The notes under the pieces are model-generated. The model saw only the letters and a program-made list of their open reading frames with translations. It did no database searches and was not told the origin of the DNA. DNA of 64,000 nucleotides. It comes from Lachnospiraceae bacterium XBB1006 (GTDB taxonomy: Bacteria; Bacillota; Clostridia; Lachnospirales; Lachnospiraceae). The stretch covers positions 22,174 through 86,173 of the forward strand of contig FOXT01000015.1 of the NCBI GenBank assembly GCA_900115795.1. Direction: 5' to 3'. The position numbers and the translations under genes were made by a program. Shown here piece after piece: positions 7,683 to 15,186 of this stretch (within the stretch, counting starts at the first letter, position 1; every line of letters begins with the position of its first letter).

Positions 7683-9473
7683 GTGGCGATTAATGCAACC
7701 AAACAGGATGAAGAATTACAAAAACAAGACAAGCGTAAGACGGTGAAACGACTGTTTGCATATCTTATGGACTATAAAGGAAGGATTTTACTGGTTCTTT
7801 TGACCTTGGTAGTAACCGTGGGAATTTCTCTGGTGAATCCGTTACTGATTGAAAAAGCGGTGGATGTGTATCTTCCGAAAAAAGATCAGGCGGGATTGAT
7901 GCGGCTGGGAGTATTTACCCTTGCCATCAATCTGGTGTTTGTAATGGTATTAAAGATTCGTATGTACACCATGTCCTATGTGTCAAACCATATATTGGTT
8001 ACCATAAGACAGGACCTGTACGAACATATTCAGACCTTAAGCTTTCCATTTTTTGACGGAAGGCCTACGGGAAAGATCATTGCCCGCATCATCGGAGATG
8101 TGAATTCATTGAAACGGGTGCTGCAAAACGCAGTAACCACCTTGATTCCGGGAATTTTTACGATTCTTGGAGTGGCGGTCATTATGATGGTAAAGGACAT
8201 TACGCTGGGACTGTTGTGCCTGGCGGTGTTACCGGTGATGCTGGCAGGGTGTATCTTAATTTTTCGGTTACAGATGCCTTTCTGGCAGCAGTTCCGGAAA
8301 AAAGCGTCTAACTTAAATGCCTACGTGCATGAGGATGTATCCGGTATGTCGGTGGTACATAGCTTTGCGGCAGAGGAGGAGACAAAAGAGAATTTTGAGG
8401 AACTGGTAAAGGAGCACAAGCAGGTATTTAATCAGGCGGTGATTCGCTCGGATTTATTTGATTTTGTAATCAATGCCTGCTGGGGCGTCAGCTGCGTGTG
8501 CCTTTACTGGGGCGGCACAAAATTAATCGGTATGGAACGAGTATCCCTTGGAACTCTGGTTTCCTTTGGTGTCTACATTGGTATGTTCTGGGAGCCGGTT
8601 ATGAATATTGCCAGCTTTTATAATCAGCTGGTGACGAACCTGTCATCGGCGGAGCGTATTTTTGAAGTGTTGGATACCCCGGCAGAAATCAGCGATAAAC
8701 CGGATGCTGTTGAACTTCCGGAAATTACCGGAGCGGTGACCTTTGACCATGTATCCTTTACTTATGATGTGGGAACCCCAGAGGAAACCAAGGTGTTAGA
8801 GGATGTAAGTTTTTTTGTAAAGCCGGGAGAGCGGATTGCCCTGGTGGGACCTACCGGCGCCGGAAAAACCACGATTATCAGCCTGCTTAGCCGGTTTTAT
8901 GATATTGGTGCAGGAAAGGTGCTGGTGGACGGCTACGATGTGCGGGATGTAACCTTAAAAAGTCTCCGTAAGCAGATGGGGGTTATGACCCAGGAGAATT
9001 TCATTTTTTCCGGAACCATTGCAGATAATATCCGCTATGGAAAGGCGGATGCTACTATGGAGGAAATTGTAGAGGCGGCAAAAGCGGTAAATGCCCATGA
9101 ATTTATTATGCAGTTAGAGAATGGCTACGATACCGTGATGAAGGAGAGAGGCGCAGGACTTTCCGTAGGACAACGACAGCTGATTGCGTTTGCGCGAACG
9201 ATGGTAAGTAAGCCGAAAATTCTGATTTTGGATGAAGCCACCAGTTCCATTGATACCAAAAATGAGCTTTTGGTGCAGCGGGGAATTGAGGGACTTTTAA
9301 AGGGCCGGACCAGCTTTGTGATTGCACACCGCCTGTCCACCATACAGAATGCAGACCGCATTTTTGTGGTGGATGAAGGTGGGATTGCAGAAAGCGGAAG
9401 TCCTAGGGAACTTCTTGCAAAAAGAGGACAGTATTATAGGTTGTACATGGCACAGTTTGAGGAGATTGCGTAA
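7683..9473 (+). CDS. ABC exporter half-transporter, canonical ATPase subunit
   Basis: A 596-residue membrane-ATPase fusion. Walker A is GPTGAGKTT, the signature is LSVGQRQL, and Walker B LILDEATSSID has the normal catalytic Glu. It complements the upstream subunit: one composite site is active and the other degenerate, which supports an obligate heterodimer. GAGAGGAGGGGG precedes the GTG start. Its stop codon overlaps the ATG of the next gene by one base, so translational coupling is likely. Expression should depend on the upstream attenuator. Confidence 0.9.
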   Translation: MAINATKQDEELQKQDKRKTVKRLFAYLMDYKGRILLVLLTLVVTVGISLVNPLLIEKAVDVYLPKKDQAGLMRLGVFTLAINLVFVMVLKIRMYTMSYVSNHILVTIRQDLYEHIQTLSFPFFDGRPTGKIIARIIGDVNSLKRVLQNAVTTLIPGIFTILGVAVIMMVKDITLGLLCLAVLPVMLAGCILIFRLQMPFWQQFRKKASNLNAYVHEDVSGMSVVHSFAAEEETKENFEELVKEHKQVFNQAVIRSDLFDFVINACWGVSCVCLYWGGTKLIGMERVSLGTLVSFGVYIGMFWEPVMNIASFYNQLVTNLSSAERIFEVLDTPAEISDKPDAVELPEITGAVTFDHVSFTYDVGTPEETKVLEDVSFFVKPGERIALVGPTGAGKTTIISLLSRFYDIGAGKVLVDGYDVRDVTLKSLRKQMGVMTQENFIFSGTIADNIRYGKADATMEEIVEAAKAVNAHEFIMQLENGYDTVMKERGAGLSVGQRQLIAFARTMVSKPKILILDEATSSIDTKNELLVQRGIEGLLKGRTSFVIAHRLSTIQNADRIFVVDEGGIAESGSPRELLAKRGQYYRLYMAQFEEIA

Positions 9474-10282
9474 TGATGAAAGAAATATATTCCTTTGATG
9501 AATATGAAGCATTTATAAAAGAGATTTCCGGGGATGAGGAGTATTATGATCCGCATTTTAACCATTCTCCGAACAATCTGTATGGCATTTTGCAAAGTGA
9601 GCAGGAAATGGCCTTCGTTTCGGAAGACGACGGTAGAGTGAACGGGTTGTTTGGATGGATGATTTCTCCGGAGGATAAGAATGTGGAACTGATTATTGGA
9701 TTTACCAGAGAGGAACGCGCTTTTGAGGATATGCTTACCTTGATTGAGCAGAGGTTTCCGGGATATCAGGTGGATCTAATTTTTAGCCCGAAGAATCAGG
9801 CGATTCGTAATGTTGCCAAAAGAAAGCAGGCGGACTTTGAACCGGAGGTGCAGAAGATGGTTCACATACGCGACGTTTCCGATGTGGATACGTCGATGAT
9901 TCAGGAATATGCGCCAAAATGGAGAACGCAGTATTGTGAGATTCATCCCAAAAATGTTTTCTGGACAGCGGAAAAAGTGATTGCGGCGCCGGAGAGATTT
10001 CGCATTCTTTTGGCGATGAAGGAAGATACGGTAGTGGGCTATCTGGATGTGACGAATTGCTTTGAGGAAAATGAAATCTACGGGATATACGTGAAACCGG
10101 AGTTTAGAGGCTTGGGATATGAAAAAGCCCTGCTTGTAAAGGCCGCTGAGGTAAATCAGGCGGATGGTCTGATGTATCTCGCAGAGGTGGAAAATAAGCA
10201 GGAAATAGCAGCGCTTATGGAGGCTGGATTTGAGAAACACGAAGGATTTAACAGTGTGTATTGCGGTTACCAGATTGCATAG
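9473..10282 (+). CDS. GNAT family N-acetyltransferase
   Basis: A 269-residue protein. The second half has the acetyl-CoA binding wording of GNAT enzymes (EIYGIYVKPEFRGLGYEKALL, then an NKQEIAALMEAGFEKHEGF end). The first half looks like a second, degenerate GNAT fold, as in tandem-GNAT proteins. It is coupled to the preceding ABC gene (one-base overlap; a second ATG follows immediately). The substrate is not predictable, but its place in an exporter operon makes acetylation of a toxic or exported compound plausible. Confidence 0.8.
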   Translation: MMKEIYSFDEYEAFIKEISGDEEYYDPHFNHSPNNLYGILQSEQEMAFVSEDDGRVNGLFGWMISPEDKNVELIIGFTREERAFEDMLTLIEQRFPGYQVDLIFSPKNQAIRNVAKRKQADFEPEVQKMVHIRDVSDVDTSMIQEYAPKWRTQYCEIHPKNVFWTAEKVIAAPERFRILLAMKEDTVVGYLDVTNCFEENEIYGIYVKPEFRGLGYEKALLVKAAEVNQADGLMYLAEVENKQEIAALMEAGFEKHEGFNSVYCGYQIA

Positions 10283-10321
10283 TGGGGATGAGCACGATAC
10301 GGAATAAGTAAGGAGCGAAAA

Positions 10322-11167
10322 ATGGATTGGAGAAAGATTAAAAAAATAGATGCGCACGTTCATATTCTTCCGCCCGAGATGGTTAGGATGTATCGGGAAA
10401 GCGAGCCCGACAATCCGTGGGCGCATGCGGATATTGAGGAATATCTTAAGCGAATGGAGAAGTATAACATTGAAAAGGCAGTCATTGTTCCCAATAACGA
10501 TGGACGGATGTATTACCCGAAGGCGGAGGATACGAATCGGTGGCTTGGGGAAATCGTGAAAAAATATCCGGATAAATTTTGGGCGTTTGCGGATGTCAGG
10601 AAAGAAGCCAGTTATTTTATGGAAGATTCACCTTATGTTTTGGAGGAAGCAATTCAGAAATACGGACTATCCGGACTTAAAATTCATCCGAACAATCTGC
10701 AGCTTGATATAGACAGTCTGGAAATGGTTCCGGTTCTGCGAAAAGCGGCGGATTTGAAGGTACCGGTCGCCATTCATTCCAATCCCTGTCGGGTGGGATT
10801 TCATGACAACTGTGCTCCGGATAAGATTAACCGGATGATTCAGATTTTTCCGGATCTTACGATTATTACAGCGCACATGGGCGGTATGAAGTGGCAGGAT
10901 GCCATTACCGGCTGCGGCTATGTGGATATATCTGCGGTACTTCCGGAATTCGTCAATCTGTACGGAATTGAGCAGACCAATCGCATACTGCGGCGATTTG
11001 GAGCGGATCGGCTGATTTTTGCAACGGACTATCCGGATGTGTGGTTTACAAAAGCTGAGGACATCTATGAAGTGTATTTTGATATTTTAAATCAAATGGA
11101 CTTCACGGAAGACGAGGCAGCAAAGATTGCTTATGGAAATATGCAAGAAATTATGAGGAAGCTTTAA
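10322..11167 (+). CDS. Amidohydrolase, ACMSD/amidohydrolase-2 family
   Basis: A 281-residue TIM-barrel metal hydrolase. The first metal motif DAHVH is at residues 10-14. A central AIHSNP, a later TAHMGG and a terminal ATDYP supply the other His and Asp ligands. Family members hydrolyse or decarboxylate cyclic or aromatic carboxylates; the substrate cannot be read from sequence. GTAAGGAGCG precedes the ATG. It sits between the GNAT gene and a nitrilase-type hydrolase, and short gaps suggest one operon with the ABC exporter. Confidence 0.85.
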   Translation: MDWRKIKKIDAHVHILPPEMVRMYRESEPDNPWAHADIEEYLKRMEKYNIEKAVIVPNNDGRMYYPKAEDTNRWLGEIVKKYPDKFWAFADVRKEASYFMEDSPYVLEEAIQKYGLSGLKIHPNNLQLDIDSLEMVPVLRKAADLKVPVAIHSNPCRVGFHDNCAPDKINRMIQIFPDLTIITAHMGGMKWQDAITGCGYVDISAVLPEFVNLYGIEQTNRILRRFGADRLIFATDYPDVWFTKAEDIYEVYFDILNQMDFTEDEAAKIAYGNMQEIMRKL

Positions 11168-11184
11168 TCTGAGAGGAGAAGACT

Positions 11185-11925
11185 ATGCGGGTAGCACTGG
11201 CAGCCGTAGGTTTTAAAAACGGCGATATGGATTATAACCGGAACCGTATGACAGAACTCATGCAGGAGTATGGGGGCAGAGCGGAGATGATTGTTTTTGG
11301 CGAAACGTTTTTGCAGGGGTTTGATAGCCTAAGCTTTTCGTATGAGCAGGATAAAACGATTGGCATTACCTTGGAGGATGCGACAATAGCAGAGATTTGC
11401 AAGGCGGCAAAAGCCAATCGGATTGCGGTTTCCTTCGGTTTTGTAGAAAGAGAGGGGGAGGCGCTTTTTAGCAGTCAGGTGACCATCGGGGCAGATGGAA
11501 CCATCCTTGACCGTTTTCGTAGAGTGTCGGATGGATGGAAGATTCCAGAGGCGGATGAACATTACCGGGAGGGCGACGGATTTCATGACTTTTCTTATTT
11601 AGGAGAGAAATTTGCGGTGGGTCTGTGCGGCGATTTATGGCATGATGAGAATGTGAAGCAGATGAAACGTTTACAGGCGGATGTGGTTCTGTGGCCGGTT
11701 TATACAGATTTTAACTATCAGGAGTGGAACGAGACCATTAAGCAGGAATATGCCGAGCAGGCGGCGGGTTTTGGACGAAAAGTGCTATATGTTAACTCCG
11801 TATGCCTGGAGCGGAATGGTGATGAAATCGCCAGAGGTGGCGCGGCTTTTTTTGCGGAGGGAAAGATTAAACAGGAAGTGCCCGCCGGAGAAGAGGCAGT
11901 GTTGTTATGTGAAATATCTTTATAA
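11185..11925 (+). CDS. Carbon-nitrogen hydrolase (nitrilase superfamily)
   Basis: A 246-residue protein with the Glu-Lys-Cys layout of the superfamily: Glu40 in VFGETF, a probable Lys in the DGWK region near 119, and Cys148 in GLCGDLW. Such enzymes cleave non-peptide C-N bonds of amides or carbamoyl groups. The length is slightly below the usual 260-280 residues, with the core complete. AGAGGAGAAG gives a good ribosome site 17 bases after the amidohydrolase stop. Confidence 0.85.
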   Translation: MRVALAAVGFKNGDMDYNRNRMTELMQEYGGRAEMIVFGETFLQGFDSLSFSYEQDKTIGITLEDATIAEICKAAKANRIAVSFGFVEREGEALFSSQVTIGADGTILDRFRRVSDGWKIPEADEHYREGDGFHDFSYLGEKFAVGLCGDLWHDENVKQMKRLQADVVLWPVYTDFNYQEWNETIKQEYAEQAAGFGRKVLYVNSVCLERNGDEIARGGAAFFAEGKIKQEVPAGEEAVLLCEISL

Positions 11926-11937
11926 GGAGAAAAAGGT

Positions 11938-12069
11938 ATGATTAAGACAAAGCGATTAAAAGTATTACCCTTTGAAAATACCTATACAGAAGCGTATTAT
12001 CGTGGTTTTGATGCGGATATTACCAAATATCAGTATCCGGAACTGCTGGGAGCTATTTTGGAAGTTTAA
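11938..12069 (+). pseudogene. N-terminal fragment of a GNAT acetyltransferase, cut at array A
   Basis: A good ribosome site (AAGGAGAAAAAGG) and ATG open a 43-codon frame whose start (MIKTKRLKVLPFE) resembles the first strand and helix of RimJ/RimL-like GNAT proteins. It stops at 12067-12069, and the first phased unit of array A begins at 12070. No later part of a GNAT domain follows in any frame before the next gene. I read it as the last gene of the exporter operon, broken by the arrival of array A. The family assignment rests on a short segment. Confidence 0.55.
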
Positions 12070-12426
12070 TTACATGCTATATTGCAAAAATGATTATATG
12101 GTTCGTAACCCAAAAGTGTTGGTTTTTAAAATTACCTTCCATGAGAGTGTATTTAGGAATATGGCACGTAAGAAAAAACAACCGGATAACCATTCATACA
12201 TACCAAAGTCGGATTTCATGCATTTTGGAGTGTAGAGAAAGCGTCAGAATAGAAACTGACCACCACTTGCATTGGCGACGAGCGGAGAAAAAATGGAAAA
12301 TTTCGCATTCCAATTATAAATCGTTACGTGCAGGTAAAGTGAAATCTAACGAAATGAACGTAATTTTGAAATCCGACTCTTTTTGGTTACGTTCCAAATT
12401 ACCAGTTATAATCGAATGGTAGGTAA
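12070..12426 (+). repeat. Array A: phased TTACGT-type repeat array, about six units
   Basis: Non-coding. Unit anchors are at 12070 (TTACATGC), 12132 (TTACCTTCC), 12201 (TACCAAAG), about 12258 (weak), 12324 (TTACGTGC) and 12387 (TTACGTTCC). The last two are exactly 63 bp apart. Oppositely oriented half-sites lie between them (TTCGTAA at 12102, GGCACGTAA near 12164, GAACGTAA near 12356). A long imperfect inverted repeat joins about 12163-12188 to about 12358-12395. From about 12110 on it is clearly homologous to array B, with many substitutions and indels that do not preserve any frame. The short ORFs across it are not genes. Confidence 0.7.
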
Positions 12427-12510
12427 AAAAGAGAGTTGTTGAGATATAGGTGGACTTATGGACGAGTTTTTACAGAGGTAAGGTATTCATTGGTGAGAAA
12501 GGAAGAGATT

Positions 12511-12933
12511 ATGGATTATAGGAAAAACAGAAAAAGTGATCTTCCATTCAGCTTACACGATAGCAGAATCGTGAAGATTGAGATGGAGAATGACAACTTG
12601 ATATTGAAGATGGATCGTATTTTTCAGTATTCTGACGGGGAAGAAAAGTGGTTCCAGGGAGTAATTGAATTTACAAAAACGGACTTAGAAGAGTGCAAAA
12701 TCCTGGTGTTTCATACCCCGTATGGATATGAAGGAGAAAACTCTTTTTCCGGAGAATCCCTGTCGTTTGAGGAATTTAAGAAGCGGTATCCGGAGGCAGA
12801 GTTCGAAATAGTAACAGAAGGATATTCCGGATATGATACAACCTATCAGGGGGGGATATGGCAAGGTGAGAATGCTCCGTTTTTTGGGATTATGTGTATA
12901 TGGAACAGGGGCGATATGATTTATCGGATTTGA
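12511..12933 (+). CDS. Small hypothetical protein, immunity-protein-like
   Basis: A 140-residue soluble protein. The opening LHDSRIVKIEMENDNLILKMD resembles small beta-rich proteins that start with HDS and a strand pair, among them some toxin-immunity families. That resemblance is weak and no function is claimed. The start was chosen at ATG 12511, after AAAGGAAGAG; an in-frame extension to 12436 lacks a ribosome site and runs towards the array. It is 16 bases from the next gene, so the two are probably co-transcribed. It is flanked by arrays A and C. Confidence 0.6.
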   Translation: MDYRKNRKSDLPFSLHDSRIVKIEMENDNLILKMDRIFQYSDGEEKWFQGVIEFTKTDLEECKILVFHTPYGYEGENSFSGESLSFEEFKKRYPEAEFEIVTEGYSGYDTTYQGGIWQGENAPFFGIMCIWNRGDMIYRI

Positions 12934-12948
12934 AAGGAAGGGAAAGAT

Positions 12949-13473
12949 ATGGAAATTTTAAAGTTTGTGACACTGGAATCAATGAATTTTCAAAAGCTGA
13001 TGGGAATTTACAGAGAAGGAAATGAGGAGAACATCTCTTATTTTTTCCCAGATGAGACGAACCACCTGGCAGGATTGCGAAAGGTTGAACAGAAATTCCA
13101 TGATTATTTAAAAACGGATTTTTTTAGTAAAGAAGGCAATATTTACTATGTTTTAGAAGAAGAGGGAAACTGGATTTCAGCAATCCGGTTATTCCCTGTT
13201 GAAGGAAAGAAGAATACGTTTTATGCGGAAGCCCTGGAAACGGCACCTGAGTATCGAAGAAAAGGTTATGCAAAGAAAATGATGAATCTCCTTTTTGGAA
13301 AGCTGAAAGAAGATGGCAGCTTTGAAATAACGGATACCGTGAATAAGAAAAATGAGGCATCTTTAAAGTTGCATTTGGCATGTGGCTTTGAAATTTTTAA
13401 AGATCCAGCGGTATGCGTTTTGAATGGTCACGTTGATGAAAGAGCGTATACCATGCGATACGCATGTGACTAG
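12949..13473 (+). CDS. GNAT family N-acetyltransferase
   Basis: A 174-residue single-domain GNAT. The acetyl-CoA binding motif A (ALETAPEYRRKGYAKKMM) is at about residues 94-111, followed by the NEASLKLHLACGFEIF motif typical of the C-terminal part. AAGGAAGGG precedes the ATG. The gene is intact; array C starts 18 bases after its stop. The substrate is unknown. Confidence 0.85.
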   Translation: MEILKFVTLESMNFQKLMGIYREGNEENISYFFPDETNHLAGLRKVEQKFHDYLKTDFFSKEGNIYYVLEEEGNWISAIRLFPVEGKKNTFYAEALETAPEYRRKGYAKKMMNLLFGKLKEDGSFEITDTVNKKNEASLKLHLACGFEIFKDPAVCVLNGHVDERAYTMRYACD

Positions 13474-13490
13474 GATACATATAACACATA

Positions 13491-13846
13491 TTACGTGTCG
13501 AATTCACGAAACGGAAAAATGCGCGTAGGGAAAATTTGTGATATGGAAAAATGTTACGTGCATTATGAAAATTTTGCTATTTTGCACGTAAGCGGTCTTT
13601 ATGAAATCGAAATTTCTTACGTGTAAATTTGAAAAAAAGAAAAAACGCATGTACTCAGGTAGCTGTACAAAGGTGGAGAATTACAGCTGTATTTAAAGAA
13701 CACTGATTGCGGGGGTAAAAAGAATGAAAAGCAGAAAGGATGGTTACGTGCATATTTCTAGATTTATAATTATGCGTGTACATTTTTTGAAAAGCACACA
13801 AATGCATTACGTGCAAATTTGATTTTCTGCTTTTTTGCGTGTAGAA
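13491..13846 (+). repeat. Array C: six phased units of 63-64 bp
   Basis: TTACGTG-type anchors occur at 13491, 13554, 13617, 13681 (TTACAGC, degenerate), 13744 and 13807, giving spacings of 63, 63, 64, 63 and 63. In every unit a second, related element (gCgyGTA or CACGTA) begins at offset 29-30: ATGCGCGTA, TTGCACGTA, ACGCATGTA, GCGGGGGTA, ATGCGTGTA, TTGCGTGTA. Cores therefore alternate at about 30 and 33 bp, close to three DNA helical turns. Sequence between the cores is variable and AT-rich, often with AAATTT after the core. No open frame is conserved across units. Confidence 0.8.
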
Positions 13847-13912
13847 ATTTCATTTTCGACAACTATTCGTTGAGGTGACGCCTTTTATTTATGCGCGTTG
13901 GAAGCTGAGAAC

Positions 13913-13981
13913 ATGGAAATCCTGGTAGATTTTGAGAGCCGGGAAACGGTAACGCTGAAAGAACTTATGCCGAACTGGTGA
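13913..13981 (+). pseudogene. Short C-terminal-like coding remnant
   Basis: The frame is open from 13874, with an ATG at 13913, and ends at TGA 13979-13981. It reads like normal charged coding sequence (EILVDFESRETVTLKEL) rather than the AT-rich array before it, but only 22-35 residues remain. No ribosome site precedes the ATG. It may be the tail of a gene lost when array C arrived. The family is not recognised. Confidence 0.3.
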
Positions 13982-14018
13982 GGAAAAGAGCGTTATAGAT
14001 CTTGGAGGAAATAACGAT

Positions 14019-15125
14019 ATGACAGCAGAAAAAATGTGGGAGTTATCCGGTTTAACCGGAGAGTATGATGCATGGAGTTTTGGCTGTGATCCGAATGGGT
14101 TAGCACAGCTTGTGAAGGATGGCATTAAGACGGCGACTTGTTCTGCCTATTTGTGGTATGAGTTAGAGGGTGAAGAAATACCGAAGGTTGGCGAATACAA
14201 CATCATTCTGGATGAAGACGAGAATGCCGTTTGCATCACCAAAACAACAAAGGTATATCGTACACTATTTAAAGACGTAACCGCGGAGCATGCCTATAAG
14301 GAAGGGGAAGGTGACCGGTCCTATGAGTACTGGAAAAAAGTACATGTGGCATTCTTCGAGGAGGAATTAAAGGAAATCGGAAAACCATTTGATGAGAATC
14401 TTGAGCTGCTTTGTGAAGAATTTGAAGTAGTATATAAGGAAAAAGAGGATAGACCCATCACAACCTTGTTTATGTTAATGTCCGTGGACGGTAAGATTAG
14501 TACCGGTTCAACGGATGCGTTGGATTATGATCAGGATTTACCCCAAATAGGCGGAGTGAAAGAAGGATTGCACCAGTATTATGAAATTGAGCAAACAACG
14601 GATTTGTGGTCTTTTAATACCGGGCGCGTGCAGGCAAAGATGGGGGTCAATGAAAAAGATATGCCGTCAAAAACACCTGTCTCATTTGTTTTGCTTGATA
14701 ATAACCATCTCACCGAGCATGGGATAAGATACTTTTGTGCGTTGGCGAAGCAGGCGGTTATCATAACTTCGAATCCAAAGCATCCTGCATTTCAAGTAAG
14801 GGAAGAGAATTTGCATATCATTTATCAGGAAAGCCTTTGCCTGAAAGAGGCTTTTAAAAGATTAAAGAATGATTACGGATGCGAACGATTAACCATTCAA
14901 TCCGGTGGAACCGTTAACGGATGGTTACTGAAAGAGAAGTTGTTTGATTTCGTGGATGTGGTTGTTGCACCGGTATTGGTAGGTGGCAAAGAGACGGCAA
15001 CACTGATTGATGGGAAATCCATAACGTCCCGAAATGCCTTATCAGAACTGGGAGTATTAAAACTCAAAGAATGTGTTGTGTTAGAGGATTCCTATATTCG
15101 GTTAAAATATGAGGTTGTAAGATAA
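14019..15125 (+). CDS. ASCH domain fused to RibD-type reductase domain
   Basis: A 368-residue protein of two parts. Residues 1 to about 140 look like an ASCH domain (WSFGCDPNGLAQLVKDGIKT with a later KVYRTLFKDVTAEHAYKEGEGD), a beta-barrel fold linked to RNA or nucleoside binding. From about 148 (PITTLFMLMSVDGKIS) to the end it looks like the RibD C-terminal/dihydrofolate-reductase-like domain that uses NADPH, with SGGTVNGWLLKE and VAPVLVGG as the typical glycine-rich segments. TTGGAGG precedes the ATG. The RibD part has no deaminase domain, and no riboflavin genes are near. The fusion is unusual to me; activity is unpredicted. Confidence 0.8.
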   Translation: MTAEKMWELSGLTGEYDAWSFGCDPNGLAQLVKDGIKTATCSAYLWYELEGEEIPKVGEYNIILDEDENAVCITKTTKVYRTLFKDVTAEHAYKEGEGDRSYEYWKKVHVAFFEEELKEIGKPFDENLELLCEEFEVVYKEKEDRPITTLFMLMSVDGKISTGSTDALDYDQDLPQIGGVKEGLHQYYEIEQTTDLWSFNTGRVQAKMGVNEKDMPSKTPVSFVLLDNNHLTEHGIRYFCALAKQAVIITSNPKHPAFQVREENLHIIYQESLCLKEAFKRLKNDYGCERLTIQSGGTVNGWLLKEKLFDFVDVVVAPVLVGGKETATLIDGKSITSRNALSELGVLKLKECVVLEDSYIRLKYEVVR

Positions 15126-15135
15126 CAATAGAGGG

Positions 15136-15159
15136 CATAAGAGTTTCGCAATTAACTAA
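15136..15159 (+). mobile_element. Truncated right end of the 24218-24362 MITE family
   Basis: Twenty-three of 24 bases match 24339-24362, the right end of the complete element (CATAAGAGTTTCGCAATTA, then CTAA). The copy is flanked by direct repeats of ATAGAGGG (15128-15135 and 15160-15167). The left part of the element is missing. Confidence 0.65.
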
Positions 15160-15186
15160 ATAGAGGGTAGCAAGGGAGGAATATAT

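Noticed and set aside
12090-12422. 110-residue ORF across array A, and similar ORFs across array B
   Set aside because: Frames and products are not preserved between the two homologous arrays, composition is repetitive, and ribosome sites are lacking.
13491-13846. CRISPR array
   Set aside because: The regular 63-bp spacing is suggestive, but there is no constant repeat: only 7-9-bp cores recur, both intervals are variable, and no cas genes are in the window.
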